Shown one piece after another: positions 63,546 to 64,000 of a DNA stretch of 64,000 bases. The stretch lies in contig NC_133557.1 of assembly GCF_048773025.1 (NCBI RefSeq), forward strand, positions 15,764,001-15,828,000, given 5' to 3'. The notes beneath the pieces are model-generated. The model ran no database searches and was not told the DNA's origin. It was given only the letters and a program-made list of their open reading frames with translations. This stretch comes from Camelus bactrianus (Eukaryota; Chordata; Mammalia; Artiodactyla; Camelidae). Positions within the stretch are counted from its first letter, which is position 1, and each line of letters begins with the position of its first letter. A program made the translations under genes and the position numbers.

Positions 63546-64000
63546 TGCTCAGAAGTCGAGTTGAGTGAAAAGGAAAAATCAGTGTGATCCTCAGATTTCG
63601 GCTCAAGCGACGAGTACATATTTGTTTCACCAGCTGATCTGGAGAACTGGGGAGGAGGAGTTGCACAAGAGGGGAGGCTGGGCAGAGTGTGACGCAACGG
63701 TGCATTTGTGGTGCATTGGAAACCCCAGTTGGCATGTGTTGGGTGTCTGCAGCTCACCACAGAGATCTGTGCTGGAGATAGGGATCTGGGATTCTCAGCA
63801 ACTCCCTGAATGTCAAAACAATAAAAATGGATGAGATCATCCAGGGAGCAGCTGGTAGAACAGCGGTGGGAAAACAGAATAGAATAGGGAAGGTGTAATG
63901 TTTAAGGATATTCAAGCAATATGGTTAATCTTTATAAAACAAATTACAGAAACTGCGGCTAACAAGATCTTCTTAGTTGATAGGACTACACAGAAAATGG
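63546..64000. other. Unique sequence to window end, no gene seen
   Basis: Nothing recognised. Confidence 0.4.

Noticed and set aside
63320-63760. 146-codon minus-strand frame
   Set aside because: Mostly inside an L2 fragment. His/Ser/Leu-rich repeat artefact.
1-64000. tRNA, snRNA, 5S or 7SK genes and pseudogenes
   Set aside because: I looked for their characteristic internal-promoter or 5' words on both strands and saw none beyond MIR-derived tRNA-like sequence.

Overview
This window looks like non-coding DNA from a placental mammal. I found no complete protein-coding gene, no RNA gene and no CRISPR or prokaryotic feature. The sequence is AT-rich and CpG-poor, and the longest open frames (up to 196 codons) are antisense or repeat-derived. 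Roughly 40-45% can be assigned by eye to decayed interspersed repeats. The abundance of L2, MIR, MER5A-type hAT elements and MaLR/ERVL LTRs shows a boreoeutherian-type genome. The youngest L1 3' ends (60262-60770, 61966-62180, 6231-6410) end in a form I associate with cetartiodactyls, and the 61966-62180 copy resembles camelid L1. A camelid or related cetartiodactyl is therefore my best guess, but a weak one: I saw no ruminant BovB/Bov-tA, pig PRE1 or camelid tRNA-derived SINE in the 64 kb.

Layout. 1-2405 is the reverse-transcriptase half and 3' end of an old L1. 2.7-3.3 kb is a MER5A split by a MaLR LTR. 4.6-5.1 kb is L2, followed by an unusual TG-rich tract (5.1-5.55 kb). 8.4-8.9 kb is an ERVL LTR carrying a TATC microsatellite. 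9.5-10.55 kb is an L2 with a solo ERV1-like LTR inserted and flanked by matching short direct repeats. 11229-11354 is an exon-shaped block. 13.9-17.1 kb holds an L1 fragment, several MIRs and four MER5A pieces, one pair split by a second LTR. 18.5-22.2 kb is L1-rich. 24-29.4 kb has MIR, L2 and hAT elements. 31.4-33.1 kb has an LTR with repeated CCAAT boxes and an AT tract split by unidentified sequence. 34.3-46.5 kb mixes unique sequence with L1, L2, MIR, a Tigger1 deletion derivative and hAT elements. 46-48.5 kb is microsatellite-rich with two LTRs. 48.5-50.2 kb is repeat-free and includes a small CpG cluster; it is the best candidate for regulatory sequence. 51.4-63.6 kb is again L2/MIR/L1/LTR with one short coding-like block at 58436-58557.

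No genes are seen to work together here. The window is most simply an intergenic interval or part of a large intron. The points most worth following are the exon-shaped block at 11.2 kb, the coding-like block at 58.4 kb, the repeat-free blocks at 48.5-50.2 and 53.9-54.3 kb, and the finding that two MER5A copies are each broken by an LTR at the same consensus position. I found no convincing new biological system. Repeat family names come from remembered consensus sequences, so boundaries are approximate (often plus or minus 10-30 bp) and subfamily names are tentative.
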